A stretch of 64,000 nt of DNA from Streptomyces marincola. Its GTDB lineage: Bacteria; Actinomycetota; Actinomycetes; Streptomycetales; Streptomycetaceae. The translations under genes were made by a program, and so were the position numbers. The stretch lies in contig NZ_CP084541.1 of the NCBI RefSeq assembly GCF_020410765.1, positions 4,855,001-4,919,000 of the forward strand, in the 5' to 3' direction. Each line of letters begins with the position of its first letter. Position 1 is the stretch's first letter. Positions 52,952-61,395 of the stretch are shown here, piece after piece. Below the pieces are notes generated by a model. It was not told the origin of the DNA and made no database searches. It saw nothing but the letters and a program-made list of their open reading frames with translations.

Positions 52952-53209
52952 TCAGGCGCTGGCCTTGCGGGCCCGGTTGCGAGCGGCGCGGCGCTTCATG
53001 GCACGGCGCTCGTCCTCGCTCATTCCGCCCCAGACACCGGAGTCCTGCCCGGACTCCAGAGCCCACTGCAAACACTGCTCCATGACGGGGCAGCGGCGGC
53101 AGACGGCCTTGGCTTCCTCGATCTGCAGCAGCGCGGGACCGGTGTTGCCGATGGGGAAGAACAGCTCGGGGTCCTCCTCGCGGCAAACGGCGTTGTGACG
53201 CCAGTCCAT
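52952..53209 (-). CDS. wblE: WblE, WhiB-family iron-sulfur regulator
   Basis: An 85-residue protein with the four Fe-S cysteines Cys9, Cys37, Cys40 and Cys46 (CRRCPVMEQC), the GVWGG turn at 58-62, and a basic tail (RRAMKRRAARNRARK) for DNA contact. The close match to actinobacterial WhiB1/WblE and the position between pdtaS and a lipid kinase identify WblE. It is a [4Fe-4S] transcription factor that usually works with the primary sigma factor and senses nitric oxide or oxygen. GGAGATGGAGCAGAC precedes the start. Confidence 0.9.
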   Translation of the reverse strand: MDWRHNAVCREEDPELFFPIGNTGPALLQIEEAKAVCRRCPVMEQCLQWALESGQDSGVWGGMSEDERRAMKRRAARNRARKASA

Positions 53210-53545
53210 GTCTGCTCCATCTCCTGCACGTTGCAGTTACATTGCTTGTGAATGTGAACGCTTTCACGAATCCCCAGACAAAGAACGGGTCGTCGCGCAG
53301 GCATCTTCTGTGAGGACCTTCGCTGCGGAACCCGCAGGGTCTGGGGGGATTCGGGCTCTCAAGGGGGCCGAAGTCTGTCCCGGCCGTCCCGATCGCCATG
53401 TAGAGACTCGCAAACCTGGGGCGCGGATACAACCCCCTCCGGAAAGTTTTTTTTGAATCCTTGGTGTCGCCTAGCTCACAGCCCTACTTCCCTCGGGTGG
53501 AGCCTGCACTAAACGTTCGACTGGAAGGAGTTTGCGGGATTCCGC
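53210..53545. promoter_or_regulatory. Upstream region of wblE
   Basis: This 336-bp region is lower in GC than its surroundings. It holds the near-palindrome GTGAACGCTTTCAC at 53255-53268, about 50 bp upstream of wblE, and a T8 run at 53447-53454. Both could matter for wblE or for ending transcripts, but no gene is supported. Confidence 0.5.
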
Positions 53546-54514
53546 TCACACAATCACACGCAGTGCACGGTGTACGCCTGTGAAGGTCACACTCGTACGC
53601 AGCCCGAGGTGGTCACCATCAAGCTGAAACGGCTGTGGAGCCTGCGATTGCAAGGTGAAGTCCGCTTCGTCGTGCAGGGCCACCACATGCTTGCCGCGCG
53701 GCCCGCGCTCGGGCGAGCTGCGCAGCAGCTGGGTCGCGTACCGCGTCACCGCGGCCGAGGAGAGCCGGGTGAGTCCGAGCAGGTCGAGGCCGGTGTCGAA
53801 CGAGGCGCGCGGCGCCGCGTACATCGGCCGGTTGCCCAGGAACGTCCAGGGCGCCGTGTTGCAGACTATGGCGAGCGCCAGGCCGGCCACGGGCTCGTGG
53901 CCCGCGCGCAGCAGCTCGATCGAGCCGTGCGTGCGGTGCGGGTCGCCGAGGAACTGCCGCAGCGCCTGCCGCACGTACAGCGCGTGCGTGGACCGCTTGC
54001 CGCGTTCCCGCTGGGACTCCACCCGGCCCACGACCCCGGCGTCGAAGCCGAGGCCGGCGTTGAACGTGAACCAGCGGCGCGGGACTTGCTCGTCCGCGCT
54101 GCCCGGCGTGCCGGTCGCCAGGCCGAGCCCGACGGCGCGTTCCGAGCCCGCGTGCAGGGCGTCGAGCAGCGCGCCGGTGGCCTCGACGGCGTCGTTGGGC
54201 AGGCCGAGGGCGCGCGCGAACACGTTCGTCGAACCCCCCGGCACCACCGCGAGGCGCGGCAGGTGCCCCGTGTCGGGGCCGTGGTGCAGCAGGCCGTTGA
54301 CGACCTCGTTGACCGTGCCGTCCCCGCCCAGCGCGATCACCACGTCGGCCGAGCCGCGCTCGGCGGCCTCGCGGGCCAGCTCCCGCGCGTGGCCGCGGTA
54401 GTCGGTGGCGGCGACCTCCAGCTTCAGGTCGCTCGCGAGCGCGTGCGTGAGCACGTCACGGGTCCGCGCACTGGTGGTGGTGGCGACGGGATTGACCACG
54501 AGAAGTGCGCGCAT
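53546..54514 (-). CDS. Diacylglycerol kinase-family lipid kinase
   Basis: A 322-residue protein. The DAGK catalytic domain opens with LLVVNPVATTTSARTRDVL; the nucleotide motif is VIALGGDGTVNEVVNGL (GGDGT) and VVPGGSTNVFARALGLP follows. The C-terminal beta-sandwich region has FTFNAGLGFDAGVVG and FQLDGDHLG. Such enzymes phosphorylate diacylglycerol or related lipids at the membrane. The start has no Shine-Dalgarno sequence; TACTCT seven bases before the ATG suggests a leaderless message. It is divergent from the membrane protein gene at 54577. Confidence 0.88.
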   Translation of the reverse strand: MRALLVVNPVATTTSARTRDVLTHALASDLKLEVAATDYRGHARELAREAAERGSADVVIALGGDGTVNEVVNGLLHHGPDTGHLPRLAVVPGGSTNVFARALGLPNDAVEATGALLDALHAGSERAVGLGLATGTPGSADEQVPRRWFTFNAGLGFDAGVVGRVESQRERGKRSTHALYVRQALRQFLGDPHRTHGSIELLRAGHEPVAGLALAIVCNTAPWTFLGNRPMYAAPRASFDTGLDLLGLTRLSSAAVTRYATQLLRSSPERGPRGKHVVALHDEADFTLQSQAPQPFQLDGDHLGLRTSVTFTGVHRALRVIV

Positions 54515-54576
54515 GGAAGGCAGAGTACCCAGGCCACGGCGGTGGGGGAGGCCACGGAGGGCTATACCCTTGCGGG

Positions 54577-55011
54577 GTGAGCGAGAACAGCACCGAGGAG
54601 AGCGGCCCCGCCGTCACCGGGCGTCCGCGGACGGTCACCATCGCGGCCGTGCTGAGCGGGCTCCAGGGCGCGGCCGTCGGGGCGTTCGGCGCGGCGATGC
54701 TGCTGCTCGCCGTCGCGGGCGACCCGGACGACAGGACCCAGGCGCTGACCGGCGCCGTGACGGTACTGGCCCTGGCCGCGCTGCCCCTCGCGGCGGGGCA
54801 CGGGCTGTGGCGGCTGCGCCGCTGGAGCCGCAGCCCGGCCGTGCTGACGCAGCTGCTCGCCGTGCCGGTCACCTGGACCCTGTTCCGCAGCGGCGGCATG
54901 TGGCCGCTCGCGGCCGTCGCGCTCGGCGGCTCGGCGGTCGCCGCGTTCCTGTGCCTGGTCAACCCCGCGTCCACCGCGGCACTCGGGGTCGGCCCGCGCC
55001 GGACGGCCTGA
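54577..55011 (+). CDS. Small integral membrane protein of unknown function
   Basis: This protein has 144 residues from the GTG at 54577. TATACC lies about eight bases upstream, consistent with a leaderless transcript; an upstream in-frame start at 54505 would overlap the divergent promoter. Four membrane helices are visible, starting with VTIAAVLSGLQGAAVGAFGAAMLLL. The N-terminus is short and acidic. Similar proteins recur at this Streptomyces locus as far as I recall, without known function. Confidence 0.75.
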   Translation: MSENSTEESGPAVTGRPRTVTIAAVLSGLQGAAVGAFGAAMLLLAVAGDPDDRTQALTGAVTVLALAALPLAAGHGLWRLRRWSRSPAVLTQLLAVPVTWTLFRSGGMWPLAAVALGGSAVAAFLCLVNPASTAALGVGPRRTA

Positions 55012-55047
55012 CGGCGTTCTCCGGCGGGCCGCGGCCCCCGCCCGCGC

Positions 55048-55953
55048 TCACTCCTCCACGAGCAGCTTCTCGCGCAGCTGGGCGAGGGTGCGGGCCAGCA
55101 GCCGGGAGACGTGCATCTGCGAGATGCCGACCTCCTGGGCGATCTGCGACTGCGTCATGTTGCCGAAGAAGCGCAGCATCAGGATCTTCTTCTCGCGGGG
55201 CGGCAGCTCTTCGAGAAGCGGCTTGAGGGACTCCCTGTACTCCACGCCTTCGAGCGCGTCGTCCTCGGCGCCCAGGGTGTCGGCCACGGCCGGCGACTCG
55301 TCGTCGGTGTCCGGCACGTCGAGGGACAGCGTGCTGTAGGCGTTCGCCGACTCAAGCCCCTCAAGCACGTCCTCCTCCGAGATGCCGAGGCGCTCCGCCA
55401 GCTCGTGCACGGTCGGCGCGCGACCGTGCTGCTGGGACAGCTCGGCGGTGGCCTGGCTGAGGGAGAGCCGCAGCTCCTGGAGCCGCCGCGGCACCCGGAC
55501 CGCCCAGCCCTTGTCCCGGAAGTGCCGCTTGATCTCGCCGACCACGGTGGGCGTGGCGTACGTCGAGAACTCCACGCCGCGCTCCGGGTCGAACCGGTCG
55601 ACCGACTTGATCAGCCCGATGGTCGCGACCTGCGTCAGGTCGTCCAGCGGCTCGCCGCGGTTGCGGAAGCGGCGTGCCAGGTGCTCGACGAGCGGCAGGT
55701 GCATGCGCACCAGGCTGTTGCGCAGCTCGGCGCGCTCGGCCGAGCCGTCGGGCAGGGTCCGCAGCTGGATGAAGAGATCACGTGCCGCGCCCCGGTCGTG
55801 CGGGTCGGGCCTGGCCCGCCGGGGCGGTGCCCCGGCGGGCTCCGGCTGCTCCGGAATGGCGGCCCCGGCCGACTCCCCGCGGGGTGGTGCGGCCTGTTCC
55901 ACGTCGTTCACCTCGGCCCCCTCATCCCGTGGCGGCCCCTGCGCGCCGGTCAC
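55048..55953 (-). CDS. SigB/SigF-subfamily stress sigma factor (SigH-like)
   Basis: A 301-residue group 3 sigma factor. After an acidic Pro-rich N-terminus, region 2 has LVEHLARRFRNRGEPLDDLTQVATIGLIKSVDRF (positions about 88-121), region 3 has PTVHELAERLGISEEDVLEGL, and region 4 has LPPREKKILMLRFFGNMTQSQIAQEVGISQMHVSRLLARTL (about 250-290). The start overlaps the anti-sigma stop (GTGA). The locus (wblE, lipid kinase, sigma, anti-sigma) matches that of SigH in S. coelicolor. I leave the symbol empty because several close paralogues exist in the genus. Confidence 0.88.
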   Translation of the reverse strand: MTGAQGPPRDEGAEVNDVEQAAPPRGESAGAAIPEQPEPAGAPPRRARPDPHDRGAARDLFIQLRTLPDGSAERAELRNSLVRMHLPLVEHLARRFRNRGEPLDDLTQVATIGLIKSVDRFDPERGVEFSTYATPTVVGEIKRHFRDKGWAVRVPRRLQELRLSLSQATAELSQQHGRAPTVHELAERLGISEEDVLEGLESANAYSTLSLDVPDTDDESPAVADTLGAEDDALEGVEYRESLKPLLEELPPREKKILMLRFFGNMTQSQIAQEVGISQMHVSRLLARTLAQLREKLLVEE

Positions 55954-56375
55954 GGCGCTCCGGGGGCTGCGCCGCGCTTCTTGTGCAGGCTGATGCTGAC
56001 CGTCCTGTCCTCTCCGACGGTCGATTCGACCTCACCCGCGAGCGCGGTCAGCACGGTCCAGGCGAAGGTGTCCCGCTCCGGCGCGTGGCCCTCCGTGGTG
56101 GGCGCCGAGACCGTGACCCGCAGGGCGTCACCGACCAGGGTGAAGACGCATTCGAGGACGCTGCCGGGGATCGCCTGCTGAAGCAGGATCGCGCACGCCT
56201 CGTCGACGGCGATGCGCAGGTCCTCGATCTCGTCCAGGGTGAAATCCAGCCGGGCCGCGAGACCGGCCGTGGCCGTCCGCAGCACGGACAGATAGGCACC
56301 CGCCGCCGGCAGCCGGACTTCCACGAAGTCCTGCGCTCCGGGCTCACCTGGGATGGGGGACACCCTCACCTCCAC
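55950..56375 (-). CDS. RsbW/SpoIIAB-like anti-sigma factor (GHKL ATPase fold)
   Basis: A 141-residue protein (137 if the GTG at 56363 is used; that start has GGAGG spaced five bases upstream and may be preferable). It has the GHKL order FTLDEIEDLRIAVDEACAILLQQ, then a beta sheet (LECVFTLVGDALRVTVSAP) and a final TFAWTVLTALAGEV. In RsbW/SpoIIAB the N box is EAxxN; here it is DEACAILL, with the Mg-binding Asn replaced. It overlaps the sigma gene by four bases, so it should bind that sigma factor. Confidence 0.82.
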   Translation of the reverse strand: MEVRVSPIPGEPGAQDFVEVRLPAAGAYLSVLRTATAGLAARLDFTLDEIEDLRIAVDEACAILLQQAIPGSVLECVFTLVGDALRVTVSAPTTEGHAPERDTFAWTVLTALAGEVESTVGEDRTVSISLHKKRGAAPGAP

Positions 56376-56505
56376 AGAGACTCATATTGACTGAGCGCTC
56401 CCGGGCTGTGCCGAGATGCCCGGGCGCCTTGCGACGCTACCGCGATCCACGGCGTGCTGTCGCCCGGCGCGGATGCGGTGCAACCCTCCGGTCACCTCGG
56501 CTGTA

Positions 56506-57135
56506 TTACTCATCGTAATGCATCCGGTGCGTACTGTGGCCGTGCGGGAGGCGCCAATTCCTTGAATTCTTCGCGACGTTGCGCTTGCGTGCCGCGATGA
56601 TCGCGATGGTACTGCCCCCGCGCGCGCCGTGCGCCGCCGACCGGTCGGGTCCCAGGTCCCAGGCCCAGCCGTGCAGGCCGAGGCCGACGTCGCCGGCCAG
56701 GGCGCCGCGGATGACGCCGTCGGCGGAGGCCACGCTGTTCGCGGGGAGTTCGCCGACGGGGATCCAGCGGGCCTCGTCGTGCTTGTGCGGCTCGGCGTTG
56801 CGCAGGGTGCCGTGCCAGCGCCTCGCGAGGAAGACCACCGTGAGGAACGTGAGGAGGCCGTCGCGCGTCCCCGCCTCGCGCCTGCCGTGGGCCACGTGGG
56901 CCAGGCGCAGGTCGGCCGGGTCGACCACCAGCCCTGTCTCCTCGGCCAGTTCGCGCACGGCGGCGGCGGTGACCGGCTCGCCCGGGTCGCACTTGCCCAC
57001 CGGAAGGTCCCACAGGCCGCCGCCGAACGGGGCGCCGGGGCCGCGGCGCAGCAGCGCGACGCGGTCGCTCCCCGGGTCGTGCACGATCACCGCGGAGGCG
57101 AGCATGGTGGAGGCGGCGAGGGTCGCGTCGGTCAT
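56506..57135 (-). CDS. Nudix hydrolase
   Basis: A 209-residue protein. The Nudix box GKCDPGEPVTAAAVRELAEETGL is complete (G-x5-E-x7-REUxEExGU; the box starts near residue 47 and is about 23 long, written here only by its key residues Gly, Glu, Arg-Glu and Glu-Glu). The upstream strand is VALLRRGPGAPFGGGLWDLPVGK. It should hydrolyse a nucleoside-diphosphate-linked substrate. TAGGCT six bases before the ATG and no Shine-Dalgarno sequence suggest a leaderless message. The last about 35 residues (RKRNVAKNSRNWRLPHGHSTH) are basic and atypical, possibly a read-through tail. Confidence 0.85.
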   Translation of the reverse strand: MTDATLAASTMLASAVIVHDPGSDRVALLRRGPGAPFGGGLWDLPVGKCDPGEPVTAAAVRELAEETGLVVDPADLRLAHVAHGRREAGTRDGLLTFLTVVFLARRWHGTLRNAEPHKHDEARWIPVGELPANSVASADGVIRGALAGDVGLGLHGWAWDLGPDRSAAHGARGGSTIAIIAARKRNVAKNSRNWRLPHGHSTHRMHYDE

Positions 57136-57224
57136 GGCCGCAGCCTAGACGCCGGTCGGCGTGCGCACGCGGCAATAACCCCGCCGCCCGATGCGGTGGG
57201 GTGAAGTCCGCGCTAGAGTGCTCG

Positions 57225-57253
57225 ATTCGAAGCTTCGAATTGACCAACTGGTC
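57225..57253. promoter_or_regulatory. Palindromes upstream of the HelD/HelR-type gene
   Basis: A perfect 16-bp palindrome ATTCGAAGCTTCGAAT (57225-57240) is followed directly by GACCAACTGGTC (57242-57253, 5-bp arms). They lie 42-70 bp before the start, in locally AT-rich DNA, where an operator would be expected. They do not match the rifamycin-associated element as I remember it. Confidence 0.6.
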
Positions 57254-57294
57254 GAAGAGCTTCCCGATTTCATTGTACCGGATTGAGGAGTCGC

Positions 57295-59589
57295 GTGTCA
57301 AAGGGCTTGGACGATGACGAGGGGGCCGCCGCGCCCGGCGCCGAACAGCGGTACGTGTCCCGGCTCTACGGGCGTCTCGACGCGTTGCGCGCGGAGACGA
57401 GGGCGCGGCTCGACGGCGTCATGGCGACCGCAGGCCCCGGGCACCAGGGGCGGACGGAGCGGGACGCCGCGGCGGCTGAACTGGCCGGTCGGCTGACGCG
57501 GCTCGACTCGGCGGAGAACGGCCTGTGCTTCGGCCGGCTGGACATGGCCGATGGCGAACGGCGGTACATCGGCCGCATCGGCATCCGCGACGACGACTTC
57601 GAGCCGTTGCTGATCGACTGGCGGGCCCCGGCCGCCCGGCCGTTCTACGCCGCCACTTCGTGGTCCCCGGAGGGCGTCGCGCGCCGGCGGCACATCAGGC
57701 TCGACGGGCGGCGCGTGGCCGGCGTCATGGACGAGGACCTGACAGGACCGGCGGGCCCCGCCGCCGACGCCGCCCTGCTCGCCGCCGTCACCGCGGCCAG
57801 GACCGGGCGCATGAACGACATCGTCGCGACCATCCAGCGGGAGCAGGACGAGATCATCCGGTCGCCGCACACCGGCGTGCTCGTCGTCCAGGGCGGTCCC
57901 GGCACCGGCAAGACCGCGGTCGCGCTGCACCGGGCCGCGTTCCTGCTGCACACGTGGCGCGAACGCCTCGCACGCAGCGGTGTGCTCGTCGTCGGCCCGA
58001 CCGCGGGGTTCCTCCGGTACATCGGTGAGGTCCTGCCGTCGCTCGGCGAGACGGGTGTTCTCCTCTCCACCGTCGGCGAGTTGTTCCCCGGCGTGCGCGC
58101 CCGGCGCCCGGAGGACCCGCGGACGGCGGAGGTGAAGGGGCGCGCGGACATGGCGCGCGTCCTGGCCGCCGCCGTGCGCGACCGGCAGCGCGTGCCCGGG
58201 GCGCCCGTCGACATCGAGTACGACGGCGGCAGCGTGCGCCTGCGGCCCGCCGACTGCGAGCGCGCGCGCCTTCTGGCGCGCGAGACCGGACTGCCGCACA
58301 ACGAGGCGGCGCCGGTCTTCAGGCGGGCCGCCCTCGCGGCCCTGGCCCGCGACGCGGCCGGACGGTACGGATGCGACGTCGTCTCCGGCGGCAGTCTCCT
58401 GACCGCGGAGGACCGGCGCGGAATCCGGGCGGGACTGGCCGCGTCCCCCGAGGTGGCGGCCGTGCTTGAGGGGCTGTGGCCGCGGCTGACGCCGCAGCGG
58501 CTGCTTGCGGACCTGTACGCCTCGCCTGAGCGGCTGGCCGCGGCGGCCGGCGGCATGGCGGCGGCGGACCGGGCGCGGCTGGTGCGGCCCGCCGACGGCG
58601 CGGGCTGGTCGGTCGCCGACGTGCCGCTGCTCGACGAGGCCGCGGAACTCCTCGGTGAGGACGAACGGGCGCACCGGGCGGCGCGGGCCGAGGAGGCCGC
58701 CTGGCGTGCCGAGCAGGTCCGGCTGGCGCGGGAGGCGCTCGCCATCGCCCGCGGTTCCCGGACGACCGACGCGGACGAGGACGAGGAGGCGGAACAGCTG
58801 GCCGCGTTCGACCTGCTCGACGCTGAGCGGCTGGCCGAGCGCCAGGCGGAGCAGGACACGCGTGGCGCCGCGGAACGGGCCGCGGCCGACCGCACCTGGA
58901 CGTTCGGGCACATTGTGGTCGACGAGGCGCAGGAGCTGTCCGCCATGGCGTGGCGCGTGCTGGCACGCCGCTGCCCCTCCCGTTCCATGACGATCGTCGG
59001 CGACATCGCGCAGACCGGGGCGGCCGGCGGCGCGGGCCGCTCCTGGGCCGAGGCCCTCGGCCCGCAGGTCGGCACCCGCTTCCGGCAGGCGGAGCTGACC
59101 GTCAACTACCGGCTGCCCGCCGAGGTCGCGGAGGTCGCCGCCGGTGTGCTGCGGCGCATCGACCCGGCGGCGCGCCCGCCGCGGGCCGTACGCGCCGCCG
59201 GGTGCGCGCCGTGGCGGCTCGCCGTCTCCGCGGACGCGCTGGTGCCGACGGCGGCGCGGCTGGCCCGGCGCGCGTGCGAGCGCGAGTCCGAGGGGCGGAT
59301 CGCGGTCATCGGTCCCGCGGCCCTGCGGCCGGCCCTCGCCGCGGCCGTCGCGGCGGCCGGGCCCCGGGACCGGATCGCCGTGCTCGATCCCGGGCAGGCC
59401 AAGGGGCTGGAGTTCGACGGCGTGCTCGTCGTCGACCCCGCGGGCATCGCCGCCGGGGTTCCGCGCGGTCTGAACGACCTCTACGTGGCTCTCACCCGCG
59501 CGACGCGCCGGCTCGGCGTCCTTCACCACCCCGGGGTACCGCCCGAACCTTTGTCGCGGCTGCGCCCGCCGCCCTGGCCGGCTCACTGA
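57295..59589 (+). CDS. HelD/HelR-type RNA polymerase-associated UvrD-like helicase
   Basis: A 764-residue SF1 protein. The GTG at 57295 has GAGGAG spaced five bases upstream. The N-terminal coiled arm (residues 20-75, YVSRLYGRLDALRAETRARL) is typical of HelD proteins that reach into the RNA polymerase channel. Block RIGIRDDDFEPLLIDWRAP is followed by Walker A VVQGGPGTGKTAVALHRA (about 197-214), motif II HIVVDEAQELSAMAW, motif III MTIVGDIAQTG and motif VI LYVALTRATRRL. HelD proteins clear stalled polymerase; the Streptomyces HelR branch removes rifamycins from polymerase. No DNA-repair partner genes lie nearby. Palindromes lie just upstream. Confidence 0.85.
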   Translation: MSKGLDDDEGAAAPGAEQRYVSRLYGRLDALRAETRARLDGVMATAGPGHQGRTERDAAAAELAGRLTRLDSAENGLCFGRLDMADGERRYIGRIGIRDDDFEPLLIDWRAPAARPFYAATSWSPEGVARRRHIRLDGRRVAGVMDEDLTGPAGPAADAALLAAVTAARTGRMNDIVATIQREQDEIIRSPHTGVLVVQGGPGTGKTAVALHRAAFLLHTWRERLARSGVLVVGPTAGFLRYIGEVLPSLGETGVLLSTVGELFPGVRARRPEDPRTAEVKGRADMARVLAAAVRDRQRVPGAPVDIEYDGGSVRLRPADCERARLLARETGLPHNEAAPVFRRAALAALARDAAGRYGCDVVSGGSLLTAEDRRGIRAGLAASPEVAAVLEGLWPRLTPQRLLADLYASPERLAAAAGGMAAADRARLVRPADGAGWSVADVPLLDEAAELLGEDERAHRAARAEEAAWRAEQVRLAREALAIARGSRTTDADEDEEAEQLAAFDLLDAERLAERQAEQDTRGAAERAAADRTWTFGHIVVDEAQELSAMAWRVLARRCPSRSMTIVGDIAQTGAAGGAGRSWAEALGPQVGTRFRQAELTVNYRLPAEVAEVAAGVLRRIDPAARPPRAVRAAGCAPWRLAVSADALVPTAARLARRACERESEGRIAVIGPAALRPALAAAVAAAGPRDRIAVLDPGQAKGLEFDGVLVVDPAGIAAGVPRGLNDLYVALTRATRRLGVLHHPGVPPEPLSRLRPPPWPAH

Positions 59590-59780
59590 TCCCGCCTGAA
59601 CTCCCGCGCTGCGCATCACATGCGATCACCGTGCGGTCTCTTTTTCGCGCGAGCCAGAAGAGGTTGAACTTCTTCGGGGAAATGCCGATCGTTGCCGAGG
59701 CGTTGGGCGGGGAAACGTGACGACCGTGCCCGCGATGGCGTTGATCGGGTAACCGGTTCCCGCGATTGGCTGGAGTGCAG

Positions 59781-61082
59781 TTGACGCATTCATCGGATTT
59801 CCCGGTCGCCATTGTCATGGCCGATGTGGCTCTCGTGCTCATCGCCGGTTCCCTGCTGGCCCGGCCGCTGCGCCGGCTGCGGCAGCCCGTCGTGATCGCC
59901 GAGATCGCGGCCGGCATCGCGCTCGGACCCAGTCTGCTCGGGCTGCTGCCCGGCGACCTGCCGCAGACGCTGTTCCCGGACGCGGCGCGCGAGCACCTGC
60001 TCGCGATCGCGGAGGTGGGGCTGCTGGTCTTCATGTTCCTGGTCGGCTGGGAGATGGAGGGCGGCGCGCTGCGCAGGCGCCGCGGTGCCGTCGCCGCGGT
60101 GTCGCTCTCCTCCATGGCGGTGCCGTTCGCGATGGGGTTCGGCCTGGCCGCGGTGCTCTACTCACGGCACAGCGAGGTGAACGGCGAGGCGGTGCCGAGG
60201 CTGTCGTTCCTGCTGTTCCTCGGCACGGCGCTGGCGATCACGGCCTTTCCCGTGCTCGCCCGCATCCTGGTGGACCACCGCATGCAGTCCACGCCGGTCG
60301 GCACCCTGGTGCTCGCGTGCGCCGCGGTGGCCGACGCGCTGGCGTGGGCCGTGCTCGCGGTGGTCACGGCGGTGGTCACGGCGGACGGGCCCGGCGGCTT
60401 CCTGAGCATGCTGGCCGGACTCGCGGTGTTCATGGGGCTGCTGGTTTTCGTGGTGCGGCCGTGCCTCGCCCGCTGGATGCGCGGCGCGGCCGGACCCGGC
60501 CGGTCGGGCGGCGCGCTGCTCACGGTGGTGTTCTCCGGGCTGCTGCTCAGCGGCTGGGCCACCTCGTGGATCGGGGTGGACGCCATCTTCGGCGCGTTCG
60601 CGTTCGGCCTCGTCACCCCGAGGGAGCCGCGCGAGGTGCTGCGCCGGCGGCTGAGGGAGCCGCTGGAACGGACCGGCGGGCTGCTGCTCCCGGTGTTCTT
60701 CGTCGTCACCGGGCTCTCGGTCGACCTGGGCGCGCTCGGACCGTCCGGGGCGCTCGAACTGCTGGCGATCATCGCCGTCGCGTGCGCGGGCAAGTTCCTC
60801 GGCGCGGGGGTGCCCGCCCGGCTCTCCGGGTGCTCCTGGGCCGAGACGCGGCAGGTCGCCGTGCTGATGAACACGCGCGGACTGACCGAACTCGTCATCC
60901 TCAAAGTGGGCATGGACCTCGGTATCCTGGACGAGCGGATCTTCACGATGATGGTCGTGATGGCGCTGGTGACCTCGATGCTGGCCGGCCCGCTGCTGCC
61001 CCGGCCGGGCACCGACCCTCCCACCGGCGCGCGCGTGGTGCCTCCGGCGCCCGCGCACGACGACCGGCGCGCCGTGTCCTGA
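59781..61082 (+). CDS. CPA2-family cation:proton antiporter (first of two)
   Basis: A 433-residue membrane protein. The TTG at 59781 has CTGGAG spaced five bases upstream; a TTG at 59766 is also in frame. About 12-13 helices: DVALVLIAGSLLARPLRRL, PVVIAEIAAGIALGPSLLGLL (family signature), and so on. In the ion-binding helix the sequence is CAAVADALAWAVLA, a single Asp preceded by Ala. It ends with a Pro-rich tail. It probably exchanges Na+ or K+ for H+. The second antiporter gene follows about 310 bp later on the same strand. Confidence 0.87.
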   Translation: MTHSSDFPVAIVMADVALVLIAGSLLARPLRRLRQPVVIAEIAAGIALGPSLLGLLPGDLPQTLFPDAAREHLLAIAEVGLLVFMFLVGWEMEGGALRRRRGAVAAVSLSSMAVPFAMGFGLAAVLYSRHSEVNGEAVPRLSFLLFLGTALAITAFPVLARILVDHRMQSTPVGTLVLACAAVADALAWAVLAVVTAVVTADGPGGFLSMLAGLAVFMGLLVFVVRPCLARWMRGAAGPGRSGGALLTVVFSGLLLSGWATSWIGVDAIFGAFAFGLVTPREPREVLRRRLREPLERTGGLLLPVFFVVTGLSVDLGALGPSGALELLAIIAVACAGKFLGAGVPARLSGCSWAETRQVAVLMNTRGLTELVILKVGMDLGILDERIFTMMVVMALVTSMLAGPLLPRPGTDPPTGARVVPPAPAHDDRRAVS

Positions 61083-61395
61083 CGCGCCCCTCCACGCGCC
61101 TTCCGCCGGGCGTGACGCGACGGCGCGCCGGGGGACCGGTGGTGAACGGAATGCTTCTTTCCCCCTCGCGTTCCGCTCGGAACCGACCGGGCTTTGATTG
61201 CTCAGCGCTTTTGTCGGCTGCGAGACTATCCGGGACCCCTTTCCGCCGTTTCTCCGCCGTGCGCTTCCTGTTCGGTTCCCGCCCCTTCTTCTCGCCCCCT
61301 CGGCTTCCCCACGGCTTTCCGCGGCTTCCCCGCGTCGGTACGCGCGCCTTTCGCGGCCGCGGTTATCCGTCATGCCCTTCCGGGAAGGAGTTCCC
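61083..61395. other. Gap between the two antiporter genes
   Basis: This 313-bp region is rich in CT runs on the plus strand (61153-61400). GGAAT at 61148 is followed by GTT with 17 bases between, one short of the SigR spacing. No gene or strong hairpin is seen. Confidence 0.4.

Noticed and set aside
61148..61172. SigR-type promoter before the second antiporter
   Set aside because: GGAAT to GTT spacing is 17, one short of the consensus, and it is over 220 bp from the start.
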